Of a stretch of DNA of 64,000 bases, positions 1-8,413 are shown one piece after another. Position 1 is the stretch's first letter, and each line of letters opens with the position of its first letter. Source of the stretch: Pseudarthrobacter sp. BIM B-2242. Its GTDB lineage: Bacteria; Actinomycetota; Actinomycetes; Actinomycetales; Micrococcaceae. The position numbers were made by a program, and so were the translations under genes. Location of the stretch: positions 1,798,001 to 1,862,000 of the forward strand of contig NZ_CP061721.1 in the NCBI RefSeq assembly GCF_014764445.1. The letters are read 5' to 3'. The notes under the pieces are model-generated. The model made no database searches. It saw only the letters and a list, made by a program, of their open reading frames with translations, and was not told the DNA's origin.

Positions 1-1065
1 CACAGCAAGCCGCCGTCGCTGCCGTGCTCGGACGTTTCGGCCCCGCCGGCCGGAATGACTATCTGGTCACTGAGACCTTGAGCGAGGGCAACCATTGGCG
101 CATCCACATCACCGGCCGCCCGCCCCACCCGGCGCATATCGACGTGGAACTGCGGGCCCACCGCTCACCGCCTTGTCAGCTGACCTGCCGAGGGCCGGCG
201 CTGGGCTCGGTCATAGTCTACGAACCCACCTCCATCCGCAGAACCTGACACTTGCGGACCGCACAGGCTGCGCTGGAGATCCATCTGGTCAACGGCAGCT
301 CCCCGTCACCAAGCGATGGCAGCCACTAACGCGTACGATCACGAGGCGCCAAGAAGGCTTTCCAGCATGAACGATCACCAAAGGTGTTGCCCGGATTGTC
401 CACTGTTTCTGGTCGAACGCCCATAAATGTCAAAGCTGAATGTCCGGCGATAGCTGTCAGACATACCGGCCGGCCCGTGGAGATTGATGTCCCACCGGCT
501 TCAACATCCTTTTCCTGAAGTTTCCGCAGTCCCTCATCATCCTCTCAAGCCTCCAGATTGCAGAGCTCGTGGCCGAACGGCTGGACAGCAGTCAGGGCTG
601 GCTCCCGCGATGGCAGGTCTCTAGGGCGGCCTGACTTCAGTGGTGGACAATCTGACGCCAGAGCTGCAGATGCGTAGGCTCCAAAGGGGCACGTGAGCGG
701 AGGCCAACGGCGTCCTTTAGAGGGATGCGCTCATCATCCCGAGGTGCAGTGAGGCACGTTTATAAGTGTGCACGTCGTGCGCACTTCGGGCTCCGGATGG
801 GTCGTACTGCAGCCGGACCGGGCCAGAGGGTTCAGAGGACTCCGTGTCCACCAATTCAGGAATCCGTAGGCGGGCAGGAGCCTCCCCAAGCTGCCGCAGT
901 TGCACGGAACGCACCCGTTGGATTTCATTTCGAAACTTGAGCAAAACCTGCGCCTTTATGCAGCGTGCTTCTGTTTGAATGACCTTGTACAATTCCTTGC
1001 CTCCCTTGTCAGAGCAAGAACCTGGGCAACCTCTCGAGGCACTAGCTGATGCTTGGGGGAACGAA
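1..1065. other. gene-poor left edge
   Basis: No convincing complete gene is visible here. On the plus strand an open frame enters from the left edge and stops at 248. Its roughly 80 visible residues could be the C-terminus of a gene lying mostly outside the window, but I do not recognise it. A second short open stretch ends near 630, also unrecognised. Stops are frequent in all frames between about 250 and 980. The last bases before 1066 carry a GGGGGA SD-like site for the next gene. Confidence 0.5.
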
Positions 1066-3279
1066 ATGCCGGGAGAGCGTGTTCGGTTCGATCGCAGGAT
1101 TATCGAGGCTGGGATCGCAGCGGCTTTGGTGCCGGTGTTCTTCCTAGGCCTGGCAGGGCCTTTGCCTGCGGTGAGCGCCCGGGACGGCCTGACCACTTCG
1201 GCTGATCTGTTGGAGACCCTTGAAATGCGGCCGGAAGCAGGCGTGCCTTTGGATCCCAAGGGCTTTGGCCGTTGGATTGATGCTGACAGAGACGGCTGTG
1301 ACACTGCCAACGAGGTGCTCATTGCAGCGTCCCACCCGTCCATGATCGTCGTTGAGCCACCCTGCACAATCATTTCCGGCAGCTGGATTTCCCTATACGA
1401 CCGCGTATTTGCATCAGATCCAGCGGAAATGACGGTCGATCATATGGTCCCGCTCGAGGAAGCCTGGCAGTCAGGGGCCTGGGCCTGGACGGCCGAACAG
1501 CGGCGCGACTTTGCCAACGACCTCAAGTACCCGGACACGACTCTCAGGGCCGTGACAAGGGCCGTCGATGACGACAAAGGATCCAAAGACCCGGCCCAGT
1601 GGCAGCCGCCAGGTTCTGGCGTGCAATGCGGCTATGCAGACAAATGGATCTTTGTGAAGTCCCGGTGGAACTTGAGCGTTGACCCCGCCGAGTACGCCAC
1701 GCTGATGGAGATGCTCGGCGATAACTGCCCCGAAGGAACCCTCATTCCCGAACGCGGCCTGACCCCAGGCCTGGGACCCGCGGCCATTATCGGCGAAGTA
1801 AGCAGCGTGGGAACGGTGTTCAGCCTCCTCACAGTGGAGGCATACGCAGAGGACGGTTCCGTGGCCGGGCGCACGTCTGTGGATGCCGACGGCAGCTACG
1901 AGCTGACCGGGCTCGCACCGGGAACCTATCGGCTCAAGTTCCTCGGCGGAACCAGCGGCGCCCTGGACCGGTGGTACAGCAGCGACAGTCCGGGCCAGGA
2001 ACCCACACCTGTCCACGTCAGCTCCGGCGAAGTCATTTCCGGCATTGACACCGGGCTGGAAAAACCCCGCCTTTTCACCGATATCCCGCCGGAGCACCCA
2101 AACTTTGACACAATCCTGTGGGCCGTCGTCAGCGGTTACATCACGGGCTACCCGGACGGCACCTTCCGGGCTGACACCCCGGTAAACCGTGGTTCCCTGT
2201 CGGCGATCCTCTACAGGTACGCCGGAAGTCCTGCCGTTCCCCCGAACGCCCCGACCTTCTCTGATCTGACGCCCGGTTCCGACTACAATGACGCGGTCCG
2301 CTGGGTCGCGGCCTGGGGCATTGACGACGGGTTCACCGACGGTACCTTCCGCCCTGAAGAGGAGATCACCCGCCGGTCGCTCGCGGTTTTCCTCCATCGG
2401 CTGGCCGACAGTCCCCGGGTCCCCCCGGACGCACACATCTATTCCGCTTACTCGGATATCCTGCCCGGCATGCCGAATTATGAAGAGTTGGCATGGCTGG
2501 CGTCCACCTTTGTGGTCGTGGGTAATCCCGACGGGAGCTTCGGACCTGATCAGCTTGTCGAACGCGGCGCCATGGCCCGTTCGCTGAACTTTTACCGCTT
2601 TGGCTTCAACTTCCCGGTCATCGGCACATCCCCTGCACCGGCTTCCACCCATGTCTCCGTCGACGCCGGTGTAATCCCCGACGCTCCGACGACTGCCAGC
2701 GGCACAGCCTTCACTGATGTTCCCCCGGGTGCGTTGTTCTACCGGGAGATCTCGTGGCTCGCGGAATCGCGCGTCTCGACGGGCTGGATCGAGGCAGGCG
2801 GGACCAGGACCTACCGTCCCGCCCAGCAGGTGAACCGCGACCAGATGGCCGCGTTCCTGTTCCGGCTTGCCGGCAGGCCGGACTTCGTCCCCCCGTTACA
2901 GTCGCCCTTCGCTGACGTGCCCACGACGCACGCGTTCTACAAGGAGATCTCTTGGCTGTGGTCTGAAAAGATCAGTGAGGGCTGGAGGGAGGCAGACGGT
3001 ACGCGGACGTTCCGCCCCGCGGCAACGGTCAACCGCGACCAGATGGCAGCATTCATCTACCGCCATGCCGGATCTCCCGCCTATGAGCCGGACGGCCAGT
3101 CCGCATTTGCGGATATCCCCACCGACCACGCTTTCTACAAGCAGATCTCCTGGTTGGCGTCCACCAAAATCAGCAACGGTTGGACCGAGGCTGACAAGAC
3201 ACGTACCTTCCGCCCGGGTGCAGCGATTCTGCGGGATCAGATGGCAGCGTTTATGCACCGCTACGCGTCCAATGACTGA
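1066..3279 (+). CDS. secreted HNH-nuclease-like protein with S-layer homology repeats
   Basis: About 737 residues. I chose ATG 1066 over an upstream ATG at 979 because it has a GGGGGA ribosome site and gives a proper signal peptide: basic start, hydrophobic stretch, cleavage near AVSA. Residues about 60-230 match the GmrSD C-terminal/DUF1524 HNH-type nuclease fold, with VDHMVPLEEAW around residue 124 and a later KGSKDPAQW block. Residues about 245-340 look like a carboxypeptidase-regulatory or prealbumin-like beta domain. From about 336 to the end there are six SLH-like repeats (F-x-D-[IVL]-P...TFRP...R-x-x-x-A-x-[FI]-[LI]-x-R). SLH repeats normally tether proteins to cell-wall polymers, so a wall-bound extracellular nuclease is the likely role. 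The protein stands alone. Confidence 0.85.
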   Translation: MPGERVRFDRRIIEAGIAAALVPVFFLGLAGPLPAVSARDGLTTSADLLETLEMRPEAGVPLDPKGFGRWIDADRDGCDTANEVLIAASHPSMIVVEPPCTIISGSWISLYDRVFASDPAEMTVDHMVPLEEAWQSGAWAWTAEQRRDFANDLKYPDTTLRAVTRAVDDDKGSKDPAQWQPPGSGVQCGYADKWIFVKSRWNLSVDPAEYATLMEMLGDNCPEGTLIPERGLTPGLGPAAIIGEVSSVGTVFSLLTVEAYAEDGSVAGRTSVDADGSYELTGLAPGTYRLKFLGGTSGALDRWYSSDSPGQEPTPVHVSSGEVISGIDTGLEKPRLFTDIPPEHPNFDTILWAVVSGYITGYPDGTFRADTPVNRGSLSAILYRYAGSPAVPPNAPTFSDLTPGSDYNDAVRWVAAWGIDDGFTDGTFRPEEEITRRSLAVFLHRLADSPRVPPDAHIYSAYSDILPGMPNYEELAWLASTFVVVGNPDGSFGPDQLVERGAMARSLNFYRFGFNFPVIGTSPAPASTHVSVDAGVIPDAPTTASGTAFTDVPPGALFYREISWLAESRVSTGWIEAGGTRTYRPAQQVNRDQMAAFLFRLAGRPDFVPPLQSPFADVPTTHAFYKEISWLWSEKISEGWREADGTRTFRPAATVNRDQMAAFIYRHAGSPAYEPDGQSAFADIPTDHAFYKQISWLASTKISNGWTEADKTRTFRPGAAILRDQMAAFMHRYASND

Positions 3280-3535
3280 AAGGCGCCCGAGCGGGCACCG
3301 GCGCGACCTGAACAACTCATTGGATCCTTACGCACCCCGGATCTCCAGGTGCCGTTCCACTCGATAAACCCAGGCGTGGCATTGGCGGCTCAGCTCTCCG
3401 GAAGAGCGGCAAAGGCCTTCCGCCGGTGAATGCATAATGCCCCGAATTTGTTGATGTCCGAAAAGCTGGGATATCTCCTCGATCGGGACTAACTTGAAGG
3501 CAGCCGTTGTCCGCGGCTCCGACGAAGGGGTCACC

Positions 3536-3739
3536 ATGAGTTACAAATATCGAACTGTCCGGGTTCGCGGTACAGAGCTCGTTGGAACGATTGCCAGGAA
3601 GCACGGAAGTGCGGCCGAGATCTACGAAACGTCCAAGGACCCGAGTACATCGGTGGTACCGGTGTTCTTCGAGGCCACGGGCGAGGTCCGCTTTTTCGAC
3701 AGGTCAATGCTGGAGGACGTGGTGGCGCCGGCCAGCTGA
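3536..3739 (+). CDS. small conserved-looking hypothetical protein
   Basis: 67 residues from ATG 3536, which has AAGGGG six bases upstream. An in-frame start at 3494 lacks such a site. The protein begins MSYKYRTVRVRG, is basic at its N-terminus and ends in a FFDRSML-type beta/helix segment. There is no signal peptide, membrane segment or metal motif. I do not recognise the family. It lies alone on the plus strand, convergent with the TauE-type permease gene. Confidence 0.55.
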   Translation: MSYKYRTVRVRGTELVGTIARKHGSAAEIYETSKDPSTSVVPVFFEATGEVRFFDRSMLEDVVAPAS

Positions 3740-3759
3740 ACGCCCCTGCCGCGGGGCGT
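3740..3759 (+). terminator. short GC-rich hairpin after the 67-aa gene
   Basis: The 7-bp arms ACGCCCC and GGGGCGT flank a 6-base loop directly after the stop codon. There is no T-run, so terminator function is only plausible. Confidence 0.35.
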
Positions 3760-3827
3760 GGGCCACGTCGGCCCGCGCGGCGGGTGCGGGTAGTCACGCT
3801 GTGGACTGCCGCCACGATTCAGCTGTC

Positions 3828-4547
3828 CTAGGGTGCGAAACCGAGCAGCCTGAGGGAATAGCCGCCCATCACGGTCCAGAAGAGGACCGCGTATCCGCGC
3901 TCTCCGACCCTTGTATTCAGGAAACGGCCGAAAAATGTGCTGGCAATCATGACGGGGAAGAGACCCGCCATTAACAGCAGGGATTCAGTGCTGAGCAGCC
4001 CTGCTCCGGCGTAGACGCTGGCCTTCGTCGCGTCTCCCGCAAGTGAAACAATCGACGCAGCGCCGACCAGGTGGCTTCGGTCCAGGTTGAGCAGGCGCAG
4101 CGCGACCCCCTTCAGCGGTCCCGACGTTCCCGAGAACCCTGACGTCGCACCCGAGGCCAAGGCAAGCACCGGTGCCCCGACCTTCTGCATTGCGGGGAGT
4201 CTGAGGCGCTCGGCAGCCAGCGCCAACACGATGCTTAAGACCACTGCGGCGCTCACCCACGTTTCGGGAGCGGCGATGAGGAGGGCAGCACCCAACACGG
4301 AACCGATCACCACCAGCACCAGGACGATCAGGGATTTCCGCCAGGGGATAGTGCCGCGGTACGCAACGAGTTTGACCAGATTATTGGCCGCCAGCAGCAG
4401 GGCCGCCAGAGCCACGCCTTCCTTGGTACCGATGGCCAGCGCAAGCATCGGCACCAAAACAAGGGAACCGCCCAATCCTGCCGAAGCGGACAGCGTACAC
4501 GCCAGCGCTGTTCCCAGCAGCGTCAGTAAAATGATCTCCGGTGTCAT
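3828..4547 (-). CDS. TauE/SafE-family sulfite/anion exporter-like permease
   Basis: 239 residues, almost entirely hydrophobic, with about seven or eight membrane segments. The N-terminal segment carries the glycine-rich AGLGGSLVLVPML signature, and the second half repeats it as GATSGFSGTSGPLKG. This duplicated-half pattern is typical of TauE/SafE (DUF81) permeases, which export sulfite, sulfoacetate or other organic anions across the plasma membrane. The length is normal for the family. No sulfur-metabolism gene is adjacent, so the substrate cannot be assigned. A GGGGCC stretch precedes the ATG. Confidence 0.85.
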   Translation of the reverse strand: MTPEIILLTLLGTALACTLSASAGLGGSLVLVPMLALAIGTKEGVALAALLLAANNLVKLVAYRGTIPWRKSLIVLVLVVIGSVLGAALLIAAPETWVSAAVVLSIVLALAAERLRLPAMQKVGAPVLALASGATSGFSGTSGPLKGVALRLLNLDRSHLVGAASIVSLAGDATKASVYAGAGLLSTESLLLMAGLFPVMIASTFFGRFLNTRVGERGYAVLFWTVMGGYSLRLLGFAP

Positions 4548-4613
4548 GGCCCCGCCCGACTATTCAACCCAATGTGAACTGATGCTCCCTTTGGGAATTT
4601 GTTGGAGGAGTCA

Positions 4614-5843
4614 TCACACCCTGGAAAACCTGACAATCCGGGGAAGGATGTCGGTGCGGGTCGCGCCGCCTTCGAGAGTGTATCCGGATGCCACCCAAGT
4701 ATTGGTGGAGGGCGTATGCCGACGGCAGGATAGGTAGTCTCCCCATTTAGGTTCGTTGGGTGAATGGCTTCCCTGCCTGCTGTATGCGGTGCTCCACGTT
4801 CCGTTGTCCTCACGGATTCCGACGATATGTCCGGGGTGGCGGTCTTCTCCGCCATAGAACGCAGTGAACCCCAGGACTCCTGAATTGTTGGTGCACGCTG
4901 CCGGATAGGCCCAGGACCGGGTGGAACTCCAGATATCAGGCTGGGCCGTGACCTGCTTGGTGGCCTCTGCGATCTGCACGACTCTGCAGTACGCGCGGGG
5001 CCGGTTCGTTCCGCTGCCGGCGGTCCACATGAGGGTGATGGTGCCGTTGCCTATGCAGGCGCCGGTGATCCGCCGGTCGGCCCGGGCCAGCCAGTTCACA
5101 TTGTTGGGGGCATTGGATGATATCGCGCTGCTTGATGCTGTGACGTTGATGTCCCACCAATTGACGCCGTTCTGCCCGTCTGCCCAGGAAAACAGGCGTA
5201 CCTGTTGGCTCGAATTATGGCTGGCGAAGTACATCGTGCGTCCGGCGCCCTGCGTAAGCCGGAGGGAGCCGTTTTGTGTGGTTGTCCAGAAGTTGAAACC
5301 CAGCGTTCCCCGAGTGTCAATGGTCGCGAGGGGAAAGCGCATAACGACGGCCCGCTGCCATTGCCCGTCGCCGACATTGTTGAACACGTTGAACGTGATG
5401 AGCAAGTTGTCCGCCGTCACTGCGGCGTCGGGGTAGTCGAACCATAGCTGTGTCCAGGAACCGTCCAGCGTTGTCGGCGCAATATCCCACCAGTACCACG
5501 CGCCGGGGTTGCCGAAGTCGCCATCATGGACGGCGGCAAGCCGGAAAACGTTGGCACCATTCCGGCGGCTGTACTGAAGAATCCAGATCCATAGCCTGCG
5601 CCGGGCGTCATAAAGCACCACCTGATCACAACAGAAACCCCCGGCGGCTGACGGTAGCGCCGTGAACGGATCCACGTGCTTCCAGTTTGTGCCCCCGTCG
5701 GTGCTCTGACTGCAATACCAGTTCCCGGTCATGAACATGTGGCTGCCTGCCACCGCCGCTGTCGGTTCCCCCACGGTGGAGGTGTCATTGTTTGTGGGCC
5801 CGTCGCCGAGCGAGATGTTGGACAGGATCGATACGGGAGACAT
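4614..5843 (-). CDS. sialidase/BNR-type beta-propeller-like protein
   Basis: 409 residues. The sequence is rich in Trp, Gly, Asn and Ser, with repeated blade-like strands such as STDGGTNWKHV, an Asp-box-like S-x-D-G-G-x-x-W, near residue 48. This suggests a six- or seven-bladed propeller of the sialidase/exo-glycosidase-like superfamily. There is no signal peptide. The classical sialidase FRIP and arginine triad are not evident, so enzymatic sialidase activity is not supported. It starts two bases after the stop of the acidic protein gene, and its SD (GAGGAC) lies inside that gene's end, so the two are co-translated. The function is unknown; a recognition or scaffold role is only a guess. Confidence 0.6.
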   Translation of the reverse strand: MSPVSILSNISLGDGPTNNDTSTVGEPTAAVAGSHMFMTGNWYCSQSTDGGTNWKHVDPFTALPSAAGGFCCDQVVLYDARRRLWIWILQYSRRNGANVFRLAAVHDGDFGNPGAWYWWDIAPTTLDGSWTQLWFDYPDAAVTADNLLITFNVFNNVGDGQWQRAVVMRFPLATIDTRGTLGFNFWTTTQNGSLRLTQGAGRTMYFASHNSSQQVRLFSWADGQNGVNWWDINVTASSSAISSNAPNNVNWLARADRRITGACIGNGTITLMWTAGSGTNRPRAYCRVVQIAEATKQVTAQPDIWSSTRSWAYPAACTNNSGVLGFTAFYGGEDRHPGHIVGIREDNGTWSTAYSRQGSHSPNEPKWGDYLSCRRHTPSTNTWVASGYTLEGGATRTDILPRIVRFSRV

Positions 5844-5845
5844 GG

Positions 5846-6121
5846 CTAGTCCTCGGAACTTTCGGCCGGATCAGTTTCAGGCTCGTCATCGTTTCGCGGA
5901 AGCCCGTCATCGATGGCCTCCTGCTGGTCTTCGTTTGTTTCCTCCGGCCCTGCCGGGCGCCGCTCTGTATGGATCGCTGCCTGCCGCTGGTCCATGTCAG
6001 GCCGGCGTTCCTCCGCTCCGGGGGACTCCTCTTCCCGCTCCTGGAAGGTTGGGCCCGGGAGCTCAACCCGCGTGGATTGCTCTGATCCTTGCGGGGCAGG
6101 AGAGTCTGCTGTCTCGCTCAT
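5846..6121 (-). CDS. small acidic, disordered protein
   Basis: 91 residues from ATG 6121, which has AGGAG six bases upstream. An adjoining GTG at 6124 is also possible. Composition is dominated by Glu, Asp, Pro, Gln and Arg, with almost no hydrophobic residues and a very acidic C-terminal tail, so it is predicted to be intrinsically disordered. There is no signal peptide or recognised family. It is the first gene of a two-gene unit with the propeller-like protein, which suggests a partner or solubility role for that protein. The gene could be lineage-restricted. Confidence 0.6.
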   Translation of the reverse strand: MSETADSPAPQGSEQSTRVELPGPTFQEREEESPGAEERRPDMDQRQAAIHTERRPAGPEETNEDQQEAIDDGLPRNDDEPETDPAESSED

Positions 6122-6264
6122 CACGGCTCCTTTCTTCTATTGAGTGACAAAGTATGGCTTGGACCATTAGAGATGAGTCGGCGTTACAGGTGCGTTACTG
6201 CGAAACTCCAGCATCGCCGAACTCTGATATCGGACGCCGGAGTCACCGCAGACGGGAGGAACTT

Positions 6265-6684
6265 GTGCCACTGAAGAAACGTTGTTGGATTATGCGCTTC
6301 CGGCTCCGCACCTTGAAGTCCGTGCTCATAACGGTATGCACGGCGGGGATACTGGCGTCCTGCGCGACGGAGCCTGCGAACTCCGGAATCAAGGGACATG
6401 TCACCGTCGACGCCGGATGCCCCGAAACCATGGATTCCACGCCCTGCTCACAAATCCCTCTGCCCGCCCATATCGTTATCAGGGACACCTCAGGAACAAC
6501 GGTCCGTGAAGCTACCAGCAACGGCCAGGGGGAATTCCAGCTCGAGCTCCCCGCGGGGACGTATGAGCTTCACGCCGCAAATCTCTCCGGGGCCCCCCTG
6601 CCAGCCGCCTCTCCGCAGCAGGTTGTTATCGAGGCCGGGTCCATCACCGAGGTGAACGTGGCATTCGACTCGGGTGTGCGCTGA
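6265..6684 (+). CDS. lipoprotein with carboxypeptidase-regulatory-like beta domain
   Basis: 139 residues from GTG 6265, which has GGGAGGA six bases upstream. The longer frame back to 6154 has no SD. The N-terminus is basic, then hydrophobic, then a lipobox LASC, so it should be a lipid-anchored surface protein. The mature part reads GIKGHVTVDAGCP ... GEFQLELPAGTYELHA, the pattern of small transthyretin/CarboxypepD_reg-like domains in which a cross-strand G-T-Y motif is conserved. It is transcribed divergently from the acidic-protein gene. No enzyme function is implied. Confidence 0.75.
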   Translation: MPLKKRCWIMRFRLRTLKSVLITVCTAGILASCATEPANSGIKGHVTVDAGCPETMDSTPCSQIPLPAHIVIRDTSGTTVREATSNGQGEFQLELPAGTYELHAANLSGAPLPAASPQQVVIEAGSITEVNVAFDSGVR

Positions 6685-6749
6685 CATCAGGCGACACTCC
6701 CGTGAACCCTGCACGAAGCTAGCCGGTGGCTGGGCGGGCAGGGGGCGGG

Positions 6750-8342
6750 TTATTGCACCACGCTCAGCTCGCGGATGGTCAGGTCCCGGAAGGTAGCGGC
6801 TCCTTCATGTGCGTAGAGGCGGATGCCGTTGTCACCTTCAAGGGGGAACACCCGGTGTGAATGCACCACACGCCCGTCGCCAATGAACATCTCAACGCTC
6901 GTCCGGTCCACGAGGATGCGGATGCTGAGGCGTCCCGTCGAAGGATCGATGGGGGTCTGCGTCTCGCCGCCCGTCGGGTTGATCGTGGGCCGCCTGTTGA
7001 CGTAGGCGAAGGGACCGCGGAGGAACGCACCGGCGGCCACATGCCTGCCGCCGCCGGGCGCACGGCAGACCTCGAGTCCCAGGTTTGCGGGCGGGGCACC
7101 GGGGTCCCACACCAGCTCGCAGGACAGGTCGTAGGAGAGTCCCCGGAAGTCGAGGTCCCGCGTGCCCGCCACCGCCGCGTCGCCAAGGCGATGGGTGCGC
7201 TTGACGTGGTTCGCAAGGGCCGACGTCGGTGCTGACGCCAGGTAGTAGCGGCCGTTTCCCCGCTTCAGCCGGAGATCGCGCACAATCATGTCGTCCCCGT
7301 TGTACGCGTCGGTGGCGAGGGTGGGCGTGTTGTGCGGATAGTCCCAGAAGTTCGCCCAGCCGATCACCCGGCGCAGCGTGCCGTCCTCCTTGCCGGACGC
7401 CTCGTGATGCGGGTACGTGACTGCCCCGTAGAAGTCGAAGCCGTAGTCGAGCCACTCCGGCTCGGGATGGTCGGGCGTGAAGGAACTGCCGTCGAAGGCG
7501 CCGGTCCAGTACGCGTACGTCGCGGGCAGGCCGCGGCCTTTGCCGTTGGCACTCGTGCCAAGGACCCAGTGCTCCGTCCCGTCATCAGCGGTCATGCGGA
7601 AGATATCGGGACACTCCAGCAACCCCAGGTCAGTGCGCACGAACTCGCCCACGCGCTGCCAGGACCGCAGGTCCGTTGACGCGTAGAACCCCAATTTCTG
7701 CCCCTCGGCGTTGGCCATGAACCACCGCTTGCGGTCGGCGTCCCGGATGACTTTGGGATCCCGGAAGTCGGGCACTCCGGGGTTCGGCAGCACGGGCTCT
7801 AGGCCGCCGGGCTGGAATGAGCGTCCCCGGTCCTTGGAGTACCAGAGGTACTGGGCCTGCCGGCCTTCGGGCGCCTGGGTCACGAGGGCGATCACTGCGC
7901 CCTCGCCGTACCCCGCGCTGTTGTGGACGTCCTCTACGATGCATCCTGACCAGCAGTCGCCGTTGGCGTTGCTGAACTTCGGGATCGCCACGCCGCCGTC
8001 CTGGAACGCGACGTGGTCCCGGGTGGAAGCCCGCCGCCACGAGGTTCCCCCGCGGCCATCGAGGTAATCGCCGTTGTACAAGTAGTAATAGTGGTATTCG
8101 CCGTCGAGGTAGATGGGGCGCTGGGGATCGTTCTTCCAGTTGTCGGGGACGCTGAAGTGGAAATTCGGACGCATCCGGGTTCGTCCTTTCGCGGGTGAAC
8201 CGGCCGGCGCGGTGCCGGGTGTAAGGGCTGGGGATGCCGTAGCGGTGCCGGCACCAGCCAATGCGAGGGGCCCGCTGAGTGCAACCGCCGCACCTGCCCC
8301 GGTCAGGAGTGAGCGGCGTGAAACTGAGGGTGAATTCTTCAT
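6750..8342 (-). CDS. Tat-exported GH32 fructan hydrolase/transferase, levan-enzyme-like
   Basis: 530 residues from ATG 8342 (AAGGA upstream). The N-terminus carries a twin-arginine signal, SRRSLLTG at residues 8-15, followed by an Ala-rich hydrophobic stretch, so it is exported folded. GH32 catalytic elements are visible: the nucleophile block NDPQRP (Asp72) instead of the usual NDPNG, the stabiliser FRDP (Asp195) and the acid/base block LECPD (Glu243). A C-terminal beta-sandwich follows. The DPQRP variant and the TYAYWTG segment resemble, from memory, levan fructotransferase and levanbiose-type enzymes known from Arthrobacter more than plain invertases. It is the last gene of the fructan operon, 71 bp after the cytoplasmic GH32. 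The substrate is inferred. Confidence 0.85.
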   Translation of the reverse strand: MKNSPSVSRRSLLTGAGAAVALSGPLALAGAGTATASPALTPGTAPAGSPAKGRTRMRPNFHFSVPDNWKNDPQRPIYLDGEYHYYYLYNGDYLDGRGGTSWRRASTRDHVAFQDGGVAIPKFSNANGDCWSGCIVEDVHNSAGYGEGAVIALVTQAPEGRQAQYLWYSKDRGRSFQPGGLEPVLPNPGVPDFRDPKVIRDADRKRWFMANAEGQKLGFYASTDLRSWQRVGEFVRTDLGLLECPDIFRMTADDGTEHWVLGTSANGKGRGLPATYAYWTGAFDGSSFTPDHPEPEWLDYGFDFYGAVTYPHHEASGKEDGTLRRVIGWANFWDYPHNTPTLATDAYNGDDMIVRDLRLKRGNGRYYLASAPTSALANHVKRTHRLGDAAVAGTRDLDFRGLSYDLSCELVWDPGAPPANLGLEVCRAPGGGRHVAAGAFLRGPFAYVNRRPTINPTGGETQTPIDPSTGRLSIRILVDRTSVEMFIGDGRVVHSHRVFPLEGDNGIRLYAHEGAATFRDLTIRELSVVQ

Positions 8343-8413
8343 GAGGTCCTTTTTCATTCCGGGCAGCGTCGGTGCTGCCGGCTCAGTACGGTGTGAAGCA
8401 GTCCGGTCCTGCG

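Noticed and set aside
4614..5843. Sialidase enzyme activity for the propeller protein.
   Set aside because: Only one Asp-box-like motif is visible and the sialidase arginine triad is not evident.
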